Positions 44,586-52,622 of a DNA stretch of 64,000 nucleotides are shown here, one piece after another. The notes below the pieces were generated by a model, which ran no database searches, was not told the origin of the DNA, and was given only the letters and a program-made list of their open reading frames with translations. Position 1 is the first letter of the stretch. Each line of letters opens with the position of its first letter. Source of the stretch: Mesorhizobium caraganae. Its GTDB lineage: Bacteria > Pseudomonadota > Alphaproteobacteria > Rhizobiales > Rhizobiaceae. Both the position numbers and the translations under genes were made by a program. Where the stretch lies: the NCBI RefSeq assembly GCF_016836705.1, contig NZ_JAFCGY010000001.1, positions 434,001 to 498,000 on the forward strand. The letters are read 5' to 3'.

Positions 44586-45188
44586 ATGGTCCGCTCCCCA
44601 CTCGCCGTCCTGGTGATCGATGAAAATCGCATACGTGCCTCGATCATCGAGGCAGGCTTGCGCGAGGCCGGGCATGAGCGGGTTACTATCATTCATGACG
44701 TGATCGGCATCGCACGCCGCATTGCCGAGATCGAGCCGGACGTCATCGTCATCGACCTCGAAAACCCGAATCGCGACATGCTGGAAAGCATGTTCCAGCT
44801 GTCGCGCGCGGTGAAGCGGCCGATCGCCATGTTCGTCGACCGCTCGGACCAGGCCTCGATCGAGGCAGCAGTCGATGCCGGCGTTTCGGCCTATGTCGTC
44901 GATGGTCTCAGGCAGGAGCGCGTCAAGCCGATCCTCGACATGGCTGTCAGCCGCTTCAACGCCTTCTCGCGCATGGCGCGCGAATTGGAAGAGGTTCGCG
45001 GTGAGCTCGAGAACCGCAAGGTGATCGATCGCGCCAAAGGCATATTGATGAAGTCGCGCGGCCTGACGGAAGAGGCGGCCTACGCGCTGCTGCGCAAGAC
45101 GGCGATGAACCAGAACCGCAAGATCAGCGACATCGCCCAGAGCCTGGTGACTGCCGCCGGGCTGCTAGGGCCGATGGGGGACGAATGA
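44586..45188 (+). CDS. nasT: NasT, ANTAR-domain RNA-binding antiterminator
   Basis: A 200-residue response-regulator-like protein. An N-terminal receiver-like domain (AVLVIDENRIRASIIEAGL, IDLENPNRDMLESM) leads through a coiled helix to the ANTAR domain (KVIDRAKGILMKSRGLTEEA, AYALLRKTAMNQNRKISDIA). In the known NasST system NasT binds a two-hairpin leader and prevents termination when nitrate or nitrite releases it from NasS. Its stop overlaps the nasS start. A matching leader lies before nrtA at 46630. Upstream, CATTGCAC-type strings may be NtrC half-sites. Confidence 0.93.
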   Translation: MVRSPLAVLVIDENRIRASIIEAGLREAGHERVTIIHDVIGIARRIAEIEPDVIVIDLENPNRDMLESMFQLSRAVKRPIAMFVDRSDQASIEAAVDAGVSAYVVDGLRQERVKPILDMAVSRFNAFSRMARELEEVRGELENRKVIDRAKGILMKSRGLTEEAAYALLRKTAMNQNRKISDIAQSLVTAAGLLGPMGDE

Positions 45189-46429
45189 GCATGACTGCTG
45201 CGCACCAGATCACCGCCGGCTTCATGCCACTCTTCGACAGCGCCGTGCTGGTCGCCGCCCGCGAGTTGGGTTTTGCCGCCCGCGAAGGGGTGGAACTCAA
45301 GCTGCAGCGCGAGACATCCTGGGCCAATATCCGCGACCGCATCGCCATCGGCCACTTCGACGTTGCCCATATGCTGGGGCCGATGCCGCTTGCCTGCAGC
45401 CTCGGCCTGACGCCGCTCGCTTCGCAGACCATCGTGCCATTCTCGCTAGGCTTGGGCGGCAACTGCGTCACCGTCTCCAACGCCGTCTGGGGCGGCATGG
45501 CAGCACATGGCGCCGAGCCGGATCTCGACCCGGCGCGCGCCGGGGCAGCACTTGGCGCATTTATCCGCGAACGGGCGAAAGCGGGCCGAGAGCTGCTGCG
45601 TTTCGCCGTCGTGCACCCGCATTCCGGGCACAATTACGAACTGCGCTACTGGCTTGCTGCCTGCGGTATCGACCCAGAGCGTGAGATCGAGATCGTCATA
45701 GTGCCGCCACCTTTCATGGCCGACGCGCTGGCCACCGGGCGCATCGACGGCTACTGCGTCGGCGAGCCCTGGAACAGCGCCGCGGTTGCCGCTGGCACCG
45801 GCCATATAGTCACCGTCAAGGCGCTGCTGTGGAAGAACAGCCCGGAAAAGGTGATCGGCGCCCGCAAGGCCTGGGCCGAGGAAAATCCGCAGGCGCTGGC
45901 GGCGCTTTTGAGAGCGCTGCATCATTCCGCTCGCTGGTGTCAGGATGCGGCAAACCGAGGGGATCTGGCCTCGTTGATGGCGGAGCCTCGCTTCCTGGGC
46001 CAGCCATCGGTGATCCAGATGCCTGTCCTCACCGGACATCTCCACCTTGGCGGCGGCGCGAAGCGGACGGTCGAGGATTTCTTCGTGCCTTTCGACAAGG
46101 CGGCGAACTTTCCGTGGAAGAGCCATGCGCTGTGGTTCTACACGCAGATGGTGCGCTGGGGCGACGTCGCGCACACGCCGGAAAATCTCGCCATCGCCAG
46201 GGATTGCTACCGGCCCGACCTCTACCGCGCGGCGTTGAAGCCGCTCGGCGTGGCGCTGCCCGGCGCCAATGCCAAGGTCGAGGGCGCGCTGAAGGCGGCA
46301 ACCCCTGTCGGTTCGGCGGGTGCCAGTCTTGTGCTCGGCCCGGACGGCTTCTTCGATGGCCAGATATTCGATCCCGACGAGATCGACGCCTATGTCGCCA
46401 GTCAAAAATCAGGCCTGCATCCCGCCTGA
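45185..46429 (+). CDS. nasS: NasS, nitrate/nitrite sensor
   Basis: A 414-residue NrtA-like binding protein without a signal peptide, thus cytoplasmic, as expected for NasS. It keeps the ligand-binding family segments (MPLFDSAVLVAARELGFAAR, VVHPHSGHNYELRYWLAACG, GYCVGEPWNSAAV). NasS sequesters NasT in the absence of nitrate. The ATGA overlap with nasT fits a stoichiometric complex. Ends 336 bases before nrtA, leaving room for enhancer, promoter and leader. Confidence 0.92.
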   Translation: MSMTAAHQITAGFMPLFDSAVLVAARELGFAAREGVELKLQRETSWANIRDRIAIGHFDVAHMLGPMPLACSLGLTPLASQTIVPFSLGLGGNCVTVSNAVWGGMAAHGAEPDLDPARAGAALGAFIRERAKAGRELLRFAVVHPHSGHNYELRYWLAACGIDPEREIEIVIVPPPFMADALATGRIDGYCVGEPWNSAAVAAGTGHIVTVKALLWKNSPEKVIGARKAWAEENPQALAALLRALHHSARWCQDAANRGDLASLMAEPRFLGQPSVIQMPVLTGHLHLGGGAKRTVEDFFVPFDKAANFPWKSHALWFYTQMVRWGDVAHTPENLAIARDCYRPDLYRAALKPLGVALPGANAKVEGALKAATPVGSAGASLVLGPDGFFDGQIFDPDEIDAYVASQKSGLHPA

Positions 46430-46446
46430 TCAATTCTGCGCCATTC

Positions 46447-46470
46447 TTGTGCATTGCACAAAAATTGTGC
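46447..46470. promoter_or_regulatory. Candidate NtrC enhancer sites
   Basis: Two overlapping dyads: TTGTGCATTGCACAA (46447-46461) and TGCACAAAAATTGTGC (46455-46470). The second has GCAC and GTGC separated by 7 bases, as in the NtrC consensus. They lie about 110-130 bases upstream of the sigma-54 promoter, a usual distance for an enhancer. Confidence 0.65.
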
Positions 46471-46578
46471 GTGCAAGTGCTCTAATGAACAATCTTTGGC
46501 CTCCCAGCCTATGCGCCGGCGCAATGGGAGTTGCTTCGGATTGCTGATTTCATTGATGTTTTTCCTTCAATCCAAAAC

Positions 46579-46594
46579 TGGCACGGTTCCTGCT
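46579..46594 (+). promoter_or_regulatory. Sigma-54 promoter of the nitrate assimilation operon
   Basis: TGGCACG-N4-CTGCT, with the invariant GG and GC 10 bases apart. Transcription would start near 46605, giving a leader of about 160 bases that contains the ANTAR target and terminator. Confidence 0.82.
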
Positions 46595-46629
46595 TTGAAA
46601 TAGTCAGGCCCTTCGCGGGGCACGGAACA

Positions 46630-46664
46630 GGCGTCCAATGGCGGGCGCCACAGGCAAAGCTGCC
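46630..46664 (+). ncRNA. NasT (ANTAR) target: two-hairpin leader motif
   Basis: Hairpin P1 is a 7-bp stem (46630-46636 with 46643-46649) with hexaloop AATGGC. After three bases, P2 is a short stem (46653-46655 with 46662-46664) with hexaloop AAAGCT. Both loops have A at position 1 and G at position 4, the known recognition signature of ANTAR proteins. P2 overlaps the left arm of the following terminator, so NasT binding would prevent its formation. Confidence 0.82.
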
Positions 46665-46730
46665 GCTCAGGTCAAGACGCGATCCCGGATGTACGGACGC
46701 GCGAGGCCTGGACGGCGGCTTTTTTGTTTT
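46662..46730 (+). terminator. Regulated intrinsic terminator in the nrtA leader
   Basis: GCCGC (46662-46666) pairs with GCGGC (46715-46719), extended by CAGG with CCTG (46707-46710), followed by TTTTTTGTTTT from 46720. The left arm is shared with P2 of the ANTAR motif, giving mutually exclusive folds. NrtA begins 35 bases later. Confidence 0.78.
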
Positions 46731-46764
46731 GACCCAACGCCCTCGCGTTCAACCGGAGACGACG

Positions 46765-48093
46765 ATGAAGAAGACGATGAAGCAATGGATCGGGACAGGC
46801 ACGTCGCTCAAGGATGTGACGCGTCGCGATTTTCTTGTCAGCAGTGCCATGACCGCAGGTCTGTTCATAGCAGCTCGCAAGCTCTTCCCCTCGGGCGCCT
46901 ATGCCGCCACGACTGCTCCGGAAGTCACCGGCGCCAAGCTCGGCTTCATCGCGCTGACCGATGCGGCACCGCTGATGATCGCCAAGGAGAAGGGGCTGTT
47001 CGCCAAATACGGCATGCCCGATGTCGAGGTGCTGAAGCAGGCCTCCTGGGGCGCGACGCGTGACAATCTGATGCTCGGCGGCGAAGCCAACGGCATCGAC
47101 GGAGCCCACATCCTGACGCCGCTGCCTTACCTGATGCACGCCGGCAAGGTGACGCAGAACAACCAGCCGATGCCGATGGCGATCGTGGCGCGGCTCAATT
47201 ACGACTGCCAGGGCATTTCGGTGGCGCAGGAATATGCCGCCACCGGTGTCGGCCTCGACGCCTCCAAGCTGAAGGACGCCTTCGCCGCCAAGAAGGCGGC
47301 CGGCAAGGAAATCAAGGCCGCCATGACTTTCCCGGGCGGCACGCATGACCTCTGGCTGCGCTATTGGCTCGCCGCCGGCGGCATCGATCCCGACAAGGAT
47401 GTTTCGACCATCGTGGTGCCGCCGCCGCAGATGGTCGCCAACATGAAGGTCGGCAACATGGACGTCTTCTGCGTCGGCGAGCCGTGGAACGAGCAACTCG
47501 TCCATCAGGGTGTCGGCTTTACCGCTGCCACGACAGGCGAGTTGTGGAAGGGCCATCCCGAAAAGGCGCTCGGCCTGCGCGCCGAATTCATCGACAAATA
47601 CCCGAACGCCACCAAGGCGATCCTGATGGCCGTCATGGAAGCGCAGCAATGGTGCGAGGCCATGGAGAACAAGGACGAGATGGCCGCCATCATCGGCAAG
47701 CGGCAATGGATGAACGTCCCGGTCGCCGACATCATCGGCCGCCTCAAGGGCGACATCAATTACGGCAATGGCCGCGTCGCCTCCGGCACCGATCTCTACA
47801 TGAAATTCTGGAACGGCGGCGTCTCCTATCCCTTCAAGAGCCACGACAGCTGGTTCCTCGCAGAAAACATCCGTTGGGGAAAATTCGCGCCGACCACCGA
47901 CATCAAGGCACTCGTCGATCAGGTCAACCGCGAGGACCTGTGGCGCGAGGCGGCCAAGGATCTCGGCGTTGCGGCGGCCGACATCCCGGCGTCTTCATCG
48001 CGCGGCGTCGAGACCTTCTTCGACGGCAAGGTCTTCGATCCCGCCAACCCGTCCGCCTATCTCGACAGCCTGAAGATCAAGGCATCCGCCTAA
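46765..48093 (+). CDS. nrtA: Nitrate ABC transporter substrate-binding protein
   Basis: A 442-residue periplasmic nitrate/nitrite-binding protein. Tat leader DVTRRDFLVSSAMTAGLFIA, cleavage near AYAA; then LGFIALTDAAPLMIAKEKGL and FPGGTHDLWLRYWLAAGGI, conserved in NrtA. I start it at the ATG 46765 (MKKTMKQW) behind GGAGACG; the frame is open to 46531 but that part lies over the leader RNA. First gene of nrtABC-nirBD-nasA. Confidence 0.95.
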   Translation: MKKTMKQWIGTGTSLKDVTRRDFLVSSAMTAGLFIAARKLFPSGAYAATTAPEVTGAKLGFIALTDAAPLMIAKEKGLFAKYGMPDVEVLKQASWGATRDNLMLGGEANGIDGAHILTPLPYLMHAGKVTQNNQPMPMAIVARLNYDCQGISVAQEYAATGVGLDASKLKDAFAAKKAAGKEIKAAMTFPGGTHDLWLRYWLAAGGIDPDKDVSTIVVPPPQMVANMKVGNMDVFCVGEPWNEQLVHQGVGFTAATTGELWKGHPEKALGLRAEFIDKYPNATKAILMAVMEAQQWCEAMENKDEMAAIIGKRQWMNVPVADIIGRLKGDINYGNGRVASGTDLYMKFWNGGVSYPFKSHDSWFLAENIRWGKFAPTTDIKALVDQVNREDLWREAAKDLGVAAADIPASSSRGVETFFDGKVFDPANPSAYLDSLKIKASA

Positions 48094-48130
48094 TCGTCGG
48101 CGCCAGTGGCCCAAGGAGTTTTTCCCAGAC

Positions 48131-49021
48131 ATGTCGATTCAGACTATCGAGGACACAACGGTGAAGGTGTTCCCCGCGAAGCCGGCGGAGGTCATCGCCT
48201 TCACCGCCAAGGCGCGGCGCCGCATTGATCCGATCGTGATCGCCGGCAAACTGGCCAGTGCGCTGGTGCCGCCAGCGATCGTCATCGCCCTTATGTTGGT
48301 CGTCTGGCAGATCGCCTGCTCGTCGCCCACCGCCAGCCTGCCGCCGCCGAGCCAGGTCTGGAACGAGGCTTATGACCTGATCGCCCATCCGTTCTTCAAC
48401 AACGGTCCGCAAGATATCGGGCTGGCGTGGCGGGTGCTGATTTCGCTGCAGCGCGTCGCCATCGGCTTTGGCCTGGCGGCGGTCGTCGGCGTCGCGCTCG
48501 GCGCGCTGGTCGGCCAGTCGATCTGGGCAATGCGCGGTCTCGATCCGGTGTTCCAGATCCTGCGCACCGTGCCGCCGCTGGCCTGGTTGCCGCTGTCGCT
48601 GGCAGCGTTCCGCGATTCCAGCCCGTCGGCGATCTTCGTCATCTTCATCACCTCGATCTGGCCGATCATCATCAACACCGCCGTCGGCGTGCGCAACATT
48701 CCTGAGGACTACCGGAACGTCTCGCGCATCCTGCGGCTCAACCAGTTCGAATTCTTCGTCAAGATCATGGTGCCGGCCGCGGCCCCCTACATCTTCACCG
48801 GTCTCAGGATCGGCATCGGCCTGTCCTGGCTCGCCATCGTCGCCGCCGAAATGCTGACCGGCGGCGTCGGCATCGGCTTCTTCATCTGGGATGCCTGGAA
48901 CTCGTCGCGGCTGCCCGACATCATCGTCGCGCTCGCCTATATCGGCGTCACCGGCTTCTGCCTCGACCGTCTGGTCGCGGCGGTCGGCGCCTTCGTCACC
49001 CGCGGCACAACGGCAAAGTGA
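48131..49021 (+). CDS. nrtB: Nitrate ABC transporter permease
   Basis: A 296-residue inner-membrane permease of the NrtB/SsuC/TauC type with about six membrane segments. It contains the cytoplasmic loop that contacts the ATPase (SRILRLNQFEFFVKIMVPAA, AAPYIFTGLRIGIG). The N-terminus is 40 polar residues. Starts 37 bases after nrtA behind AAGGAG and ends 10 bases before nrtC. Confidence 0.95.
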   Translation: MSIQTIEDTTVKVFPAKPAEVIAFTAKARRRIDPIVIAGKLASALVPPAIVIALMLVVWQIACSSPTASLPPPSQVWNEAYDLIAHPFFNNGPQDIGLAWRVLISLQRVAIGFGLAAVVGVALGALVGQSIWAMRGLDPVFQILRTVPPLAWLPLSLAAFRDSSPSAIFVIFITSIWPIIINTAVGVRNIPEDYRNVSRILRLNQFEFFVKIMVPAAAPYIFTGLRIGIGLSWLAIVAAEMLTGGVGIGFFIWDAWNSSRLPDIIVALAYIGVTGFCLDRLVAAVGAFVTRGTTAK

Positions 49022-49031
49022 GGAGAGGGTG

Positions 49032-49829
49032 ATGAAAGCCTATCTGAAACTCGATCATATCGACAAATCCTTTGCCCGCGGCAATCAGGTCAGCGAGGTG
49101 CTGAAGGACATCAGGCTGACCATCGACAAGGGCGAGTTCGTCTCGATCATCGGTCATTCCGGCTGCGGCAAGTCGACCTTGCTCAACCTGATCGCCGGGC
49201 TGACCAAGGTTTCCGCCGGCGCCGTGCTGCTCGAAGACAAGGAAGTCGACAGCCCCGGACCCGAACGCGCCGTGGTGTTCCAGAACCATTCGCTGCTGCC
49301 GTGGCTCACCGTCTACGAAAACATCAACCTGGCGGTATCGAAAGTCCTCGGACGTTCGAAGAGCAGGGCCGAGAGGCATGACTGGATCATGCGCAATCTC
49401 GATCTCGTCCAGATGGCGCATGCCAAGGACAAGCGGCCAGCCGAAATATCGGGCGGCATGAAGCAGCGCGTCGGCATCGCCAGGGCTCTGGCCATGGAAC
49501 CGAAGATCCTGCTGCTCGACGAGCCGTTTGGCGCGCTCGACGCGCTGACGCGCGCCCATCTGCAGGATGCGGTGATGGACATCCATTCCAGGCTCGGCTC
49601 GACGACGATCATGATCACCCACGATGTCGACGAGGCAGTGCTGTTGTCCGATCGTATCGTCATGATGACCAACGGCCCGGCGGCGACCATCGGCGAGGTG
49701 CTTGCGGTGCCGCTGGCGCGTCCGCGCCGGCGCATCGAACTCTCTTCGGACCGCACCTTCCTGCGCTGCCGCGAGGCGGTGCTGAAGTTCCTCTACGAAC
49801 GCCACCGCTTTGTCGAAGCCGCGGAGTAA
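49032..49829 (+). CDS. nrtC: Nitrate ABC transporter ATP-binding protein
   Basis: A 265-residue ATPase: Walker A GHSGCGKST near residue 40, signature ISGGMKQRVGIA, Walker B ILLLDEPFGALD and H-loop MITHDVDEA. It has only the ATPase domain, without the NrtA-like regulatory extension of cyanobacterial NrtC, so it corresponds to NrtD or NasD types. Start at 49032 behind AGGAGAGGGTG. It energises nitrate uptake with NrtAB. Confidence 0.95.
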   Translation: MKAYLKLDHIDKSFARGNQVSEVLKDIRLTIDKGEFVSIIGHSGCGKSTLLNLIAGLTKVSAGAVLLEDKEVDSPGPERAVVFQNHSLLPWLTVYENINLAVSKVLGRSKSRAERHDWIMRNLDLVQMAHAKDKRPAEISGGMKQRVGIARALAMEPKILLLDEPFGALDALTRAHLQDAVMDIHSRLGSTTIMITHDVDEAVLLSDRIVMMTNGPAATIGEVLAVPLARPRRRIELSSDRTFLRCREAVLKFLYERHRFVEAAE

Positions 49830-49833
49830 CGCC

Positions 49834-52284
49834 ATGAGCGAAAAACTCGTCATCATCGGCAATGGCATGGCCCCGGGGCGCATGCTTGAGCATCTGCTTG
49901 AGCAAGCTCCCGGTCGCTACACCGTCACCATCTTCAACGCCGAGCCGCGCGTGAACTACGACCGCATCATGCTGTCGCCGGTTCTGTCGGGCGAAAAGGC
50001 CTATGAGGAAATCATCATCCACGGCGACGGCTGGTACATCGCCAACAACATCACCCTCTACAAGGGTCACAAGATCATCGCGATCGACCGGACGGCGAAG
50101 ACCGTCACGTCCGATCATGGCGTCACCGAGCCTTACGACAAGCTCGTCATCGCCACCGGCTCGGTGCCGTTCATCATTCCGGTTCCCGGTCATGATCTGC
50201 CGGGCGTGCTGACCTATCGCGACCTCGACGACGTGCAGGCGATGATGCTCGCCGCGCAGTCGCGGGCCAAGGCCGTGGTCATCGGCGGCGGCTTGCTCGG
50301 GCTTGAGGCGGCAGCCGGTTTGAACGCCCAAGGCATGGACGTCACCGTGCTGCATGTCATGCCGACGCTGATGGAGCGCCAGCTCGATCCCGCCGCCGGC
50401 TATCTCCTGCAGCGCGCCGTCGAACAGCGCGGCATCAAGGTTATCACCAAGGCCAACACAAAGGCGATCACAGGCAACGGCAAGGTCGCGCAGGTCGAAC
50501 TTGCCGACGGCACCGTCATTCCGGCGACGCTGGTGGTGATGGCCGTCGGTATCAGGCCGAACTCGGCGTTGGCCAAAGAGGCTGGCATCGCCGTCAACCG
50601 CGGCATCGTCGTTGATGCCGGCATGCGCAGCAACGATCCCGATATCTACGCACTCGGCGAATGCGCCGAGGTCAACGGACAGGTCTACGGCCTGGTAGCG
50701 CCGCTCTACGAGATGGCGCGCGTTGCGGCACGCCAGCTTGCCGGCGACGAGGCAGCCGCTTTCGTCCATATGGACACCCCGACCAAGCTCAAGGTCACCG
50801 GCATCGACCTGTTCTCGCTCGGCGACTTCGCCGAGGGCGAGGACCGCCAGGAGATCGTGCTGCGCGATGCCGCGGCCGGCGTCTACAAGCGCCTGGTGCT
50901 GAAGGACGATCGCATCATCGGCACCGTGCTCTATGGCGAGACGGCGGATGGGGCCTGGTTCAACGATCTTAAGAAGAAGCAGACCGACATATCGGAGATG
51001 CGCGACACACTGATCTTCGGCCAGTCGTACCAGGGGGGTGCCCCGCTGGACCCTATGGCGGCCGTTGCAGCCTTGCCGGATGATGCGGAAATCTGCGGCT
51101 GCAACGGCGTTTGCAAGGGCAAGATCACAGGCGCGATCACGGCCAAGGCCTTGACCTCGCTCGACGACGTGCGCGCCCACACCAAGGCGTCGGCCTCTTG
51201 CGGCTCTTGCACCGGGCTGGTCGAGAAGCTGATGGTGCTGACCATCGGCGACAAATACAACCCGGCAGCAGTACAGCCTATGTGCGGCTGCACCACGCTC
51301 GGCCATGACGAAGTGCGCCGGCTGATCATCGCCAAGAGCCTGAAGACCATTCCGGCCGTCATGCAGGAGCTGGAATGGACAACTTCTTGCGGCTGCGCCA
51401 AATGCCGGCCGGCGCTCAACTACTACCTCGTCTGCGACTGGCCGGACGACTATGCCGACGACTATCAGTCGCGTTTCATCAACGAGCGCGTTCACGCCAA
51501 CATCCAGAAGGATGGCACCTATTCGGTGGTGCCGCGCATGTGGGGCGGCGTGACGAACGCCGCGGAACTCCGCGCCATCGCCGATGTCGTCGACAAGTTC
51601 GAGATCCCCATGGTCAAGGTCACCGGCGGCCAGCGCATCGATATGCTCGGCATCCGCAAGGAAGACCTGCCAGCGGTGTGGGCCGATCTCGGCCAGGCCG
51701 GCTTTGTCTCCGGCCATGCCTACGCCAAGGGGTTGCGCACGGTGAAGACCTGCGTCGGTTCGGACTGGTGCCGTTTCGGCACGCAGGATTCGACGGGCCT
51801 CGGCATCCGCATCGAAAAGTTCATGTGGGGCTCGTGGACCCCTGCCAAGGTCAAGATGGCGGTGTCGGGCTGCCCGAGGAACTGCGCCGAGGCAACCTGC
51901 AAGGATGTTGGCGTGATCTGCGTCGATAGTGGCTATGAGATCCATTTCGCCGGTGCCGCCGGCCTCGACATCAAGGGCACCGAGGTGCTCGGCCTTGTGA
52001 AGACAGAAGACGAGGCGCTCGAACATATCGTGGCGCTGACGCAGATGTATCGCGAGCAGGGCCGCTATCTCGAACGCATCTACAAATGGGCCAAGCGCGT
52101 AGGCATTGCTGAGATCAAGCGCCAGATCATGGACGATGGCGACAAGCGCAAAGCCTATTACGACCGCTTCGTCTTCAGCCAGAAATTCGCCCAGGTCGAC
52201 CCGTGGTCGGAGCGCGTCTCCGGCAAGGACAAGCACGAGTTCAGGCCGATGGCTTCGGTCGGGTTTGCGCAGGCGGCGGAGTGA
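49834..52284 (+). CDS. nirB: Nitrite reductase (NADH) large subunit
   Basis: An 816-residue cytoplasmic assimilatory enzyme reducing nitrite to ammonium. Domains in order: FAD/NAD oxidoreductase (LVIIGNGMAPGRMLEHLLEQ; VVIGGGLLGLEAAAGLNAQG near 150), BFD-type [2Fe-2S] region (ICGCNGVCKG near Cys 421 with SCGSCTGLVEK, and a second Cys cluster TTSCGCAKCRP), then the ferredoxin-like and sirohaem/[4Fe-4S] domain with Cys 640 and 646 (TCVGSDWCRFG) and Cys 680 and 684 (SGCPRNC). Start ATG 49834 is 4 bases after nrtC stop. Partner is NirD. Confidence 0.97.
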   Translation: MSEKLVIIGNGMAPGRMLEHLLEQAPGRYTVTIFNAEPRVNYDRIMLSPVLSGEKAYEEIIIHGDGWYIANNITLYKGHKIIAIDRTAKTVTSDHGVTEPYDKLVIATGSVPFIIPVPGHDLPGVLTYRDLDDVQAMMLAAQSRAKAVVIGGGLLGLEAAAGLNAQGMDVTVLHVMPTLMERQLDPAAGYLLQRAVEQRGIKVITKANTKAITGNGKVAQVELADGTVIPATLVVMAVGIRPNSALAKEAGIAVNRGIVVDAGMRSNDPDIYALGECAEVNGQVYGLVAPLYEMARVAARQLAGDEAAAFVHMDTPTKLKVTGIDLFSLGDFAEGEDRQEIVLRDAAAGVYKRLVLKDDRIIGTVLYGETADGAWFNDLKKKQTDISEMRDTLIFGQSYQGGAPLDPMAAVAALPDDAEICGCNGVCKGKITGAITAKALTSLDDVRAHTKASASCGSCTGLVEKLMVLTIGDKYNPAAVQPMCGCTTLGHDEVRRLIIAKSLKTIPAVMQELEWTTSCGCAKCRPALNYYLVCDWPDDYADDYQSRFINERVHANIQKDGTYSVVPRMWGGVTNAAELRAIADVVDKFEIPMVKVTGGQRIDMLGIRKEDLPAVWADLGQAGFVSGHAYAKGLRTVKTCVGSDWCRFGTQDSTGLGIRIEKFMWGSWTPAKVKMAVSGCPRNCAEATCKDVGVICVDSGYEIHFAGAAGLDIKGTEVLGLVKTEDEALEHIVALTQMYREQGRYLERIYKWAKRVGIAEIKRQIMDDGDKRKAYYDRFVFSQKFAQVDPWSERVSGKDKHEFRPMASVGFAQAAE

Positions 52285-52286
52285 GC

Positions 52287-52619
52287 ATGATGAATTGGAT
52301 CGCCATTGGCTCGCTCTCGGACATCCCACGCCGTGGGGCGCGCTGCGTCGCCACGCCGGAAGGCAAGGTCGCGGTCTTCCGCACCCAGGACGATCAGGTC
52401 TATGCAATCGACGACCACTGCCCGCACAGAGGCGGACCGCTGAGCCAAGGCATTGTCCATGGCACGGCGGTCACCTGTCCCTTGCACAATTGGGTGATCT
52501 CGCTGGAGACGGGCAAGGCACTCGGCGCCGATGAGGGTGTGGTGCGCACCATTCCGGTGCGCATCGAGGGCGAGCATCTGTTCATTGCGCTGGAAGCGCT
52601 GGCCAGCCGCGCGGCCTGA
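52287..52619 (+). CDS. nirD: Nitrite reductase small subunit, Rieske type
   Basis: A 110-residue subunit with an intact Rieske [2Fe-2S] site: DDHCPHRGGPLSQG and VTCPLHNWVISLETG supply the two Cys and two His ligands. Some enterobacterial NirD proteins lack these ligands, so this one may carry electrons. It starts two bases after nirB (ATGATG) and ends 3 bases before nasA, fitting a tightly coupled operon. Confidence 0.95.
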   Translation: MMNWIAIGSLSDIPRRGARCVATPEGKVAVFRTQDDQVYAIDDHCPHRGGPLSQGIVHGTAVTCPLHNWVISLETGKALGADEGVVRTIPVRIEGEHLFIALEALASRAA

Positions 52620-52622
52620 ATC

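Noticed and set aside
46531..46764. N-terminal extension of NrtA by 78 residues
   Set aside because: This segment coincides with the sigma-54 promoter and ANTAR leader; a Tat leader begins soon after the ATG at 46765.
49660..52407. A 915-codon open frame antisense to nirB
   Set aside because: The composition is shadow-like (Arg, His, Asp-rich) and nirB is complete on the other strand with all cofactor motifs.
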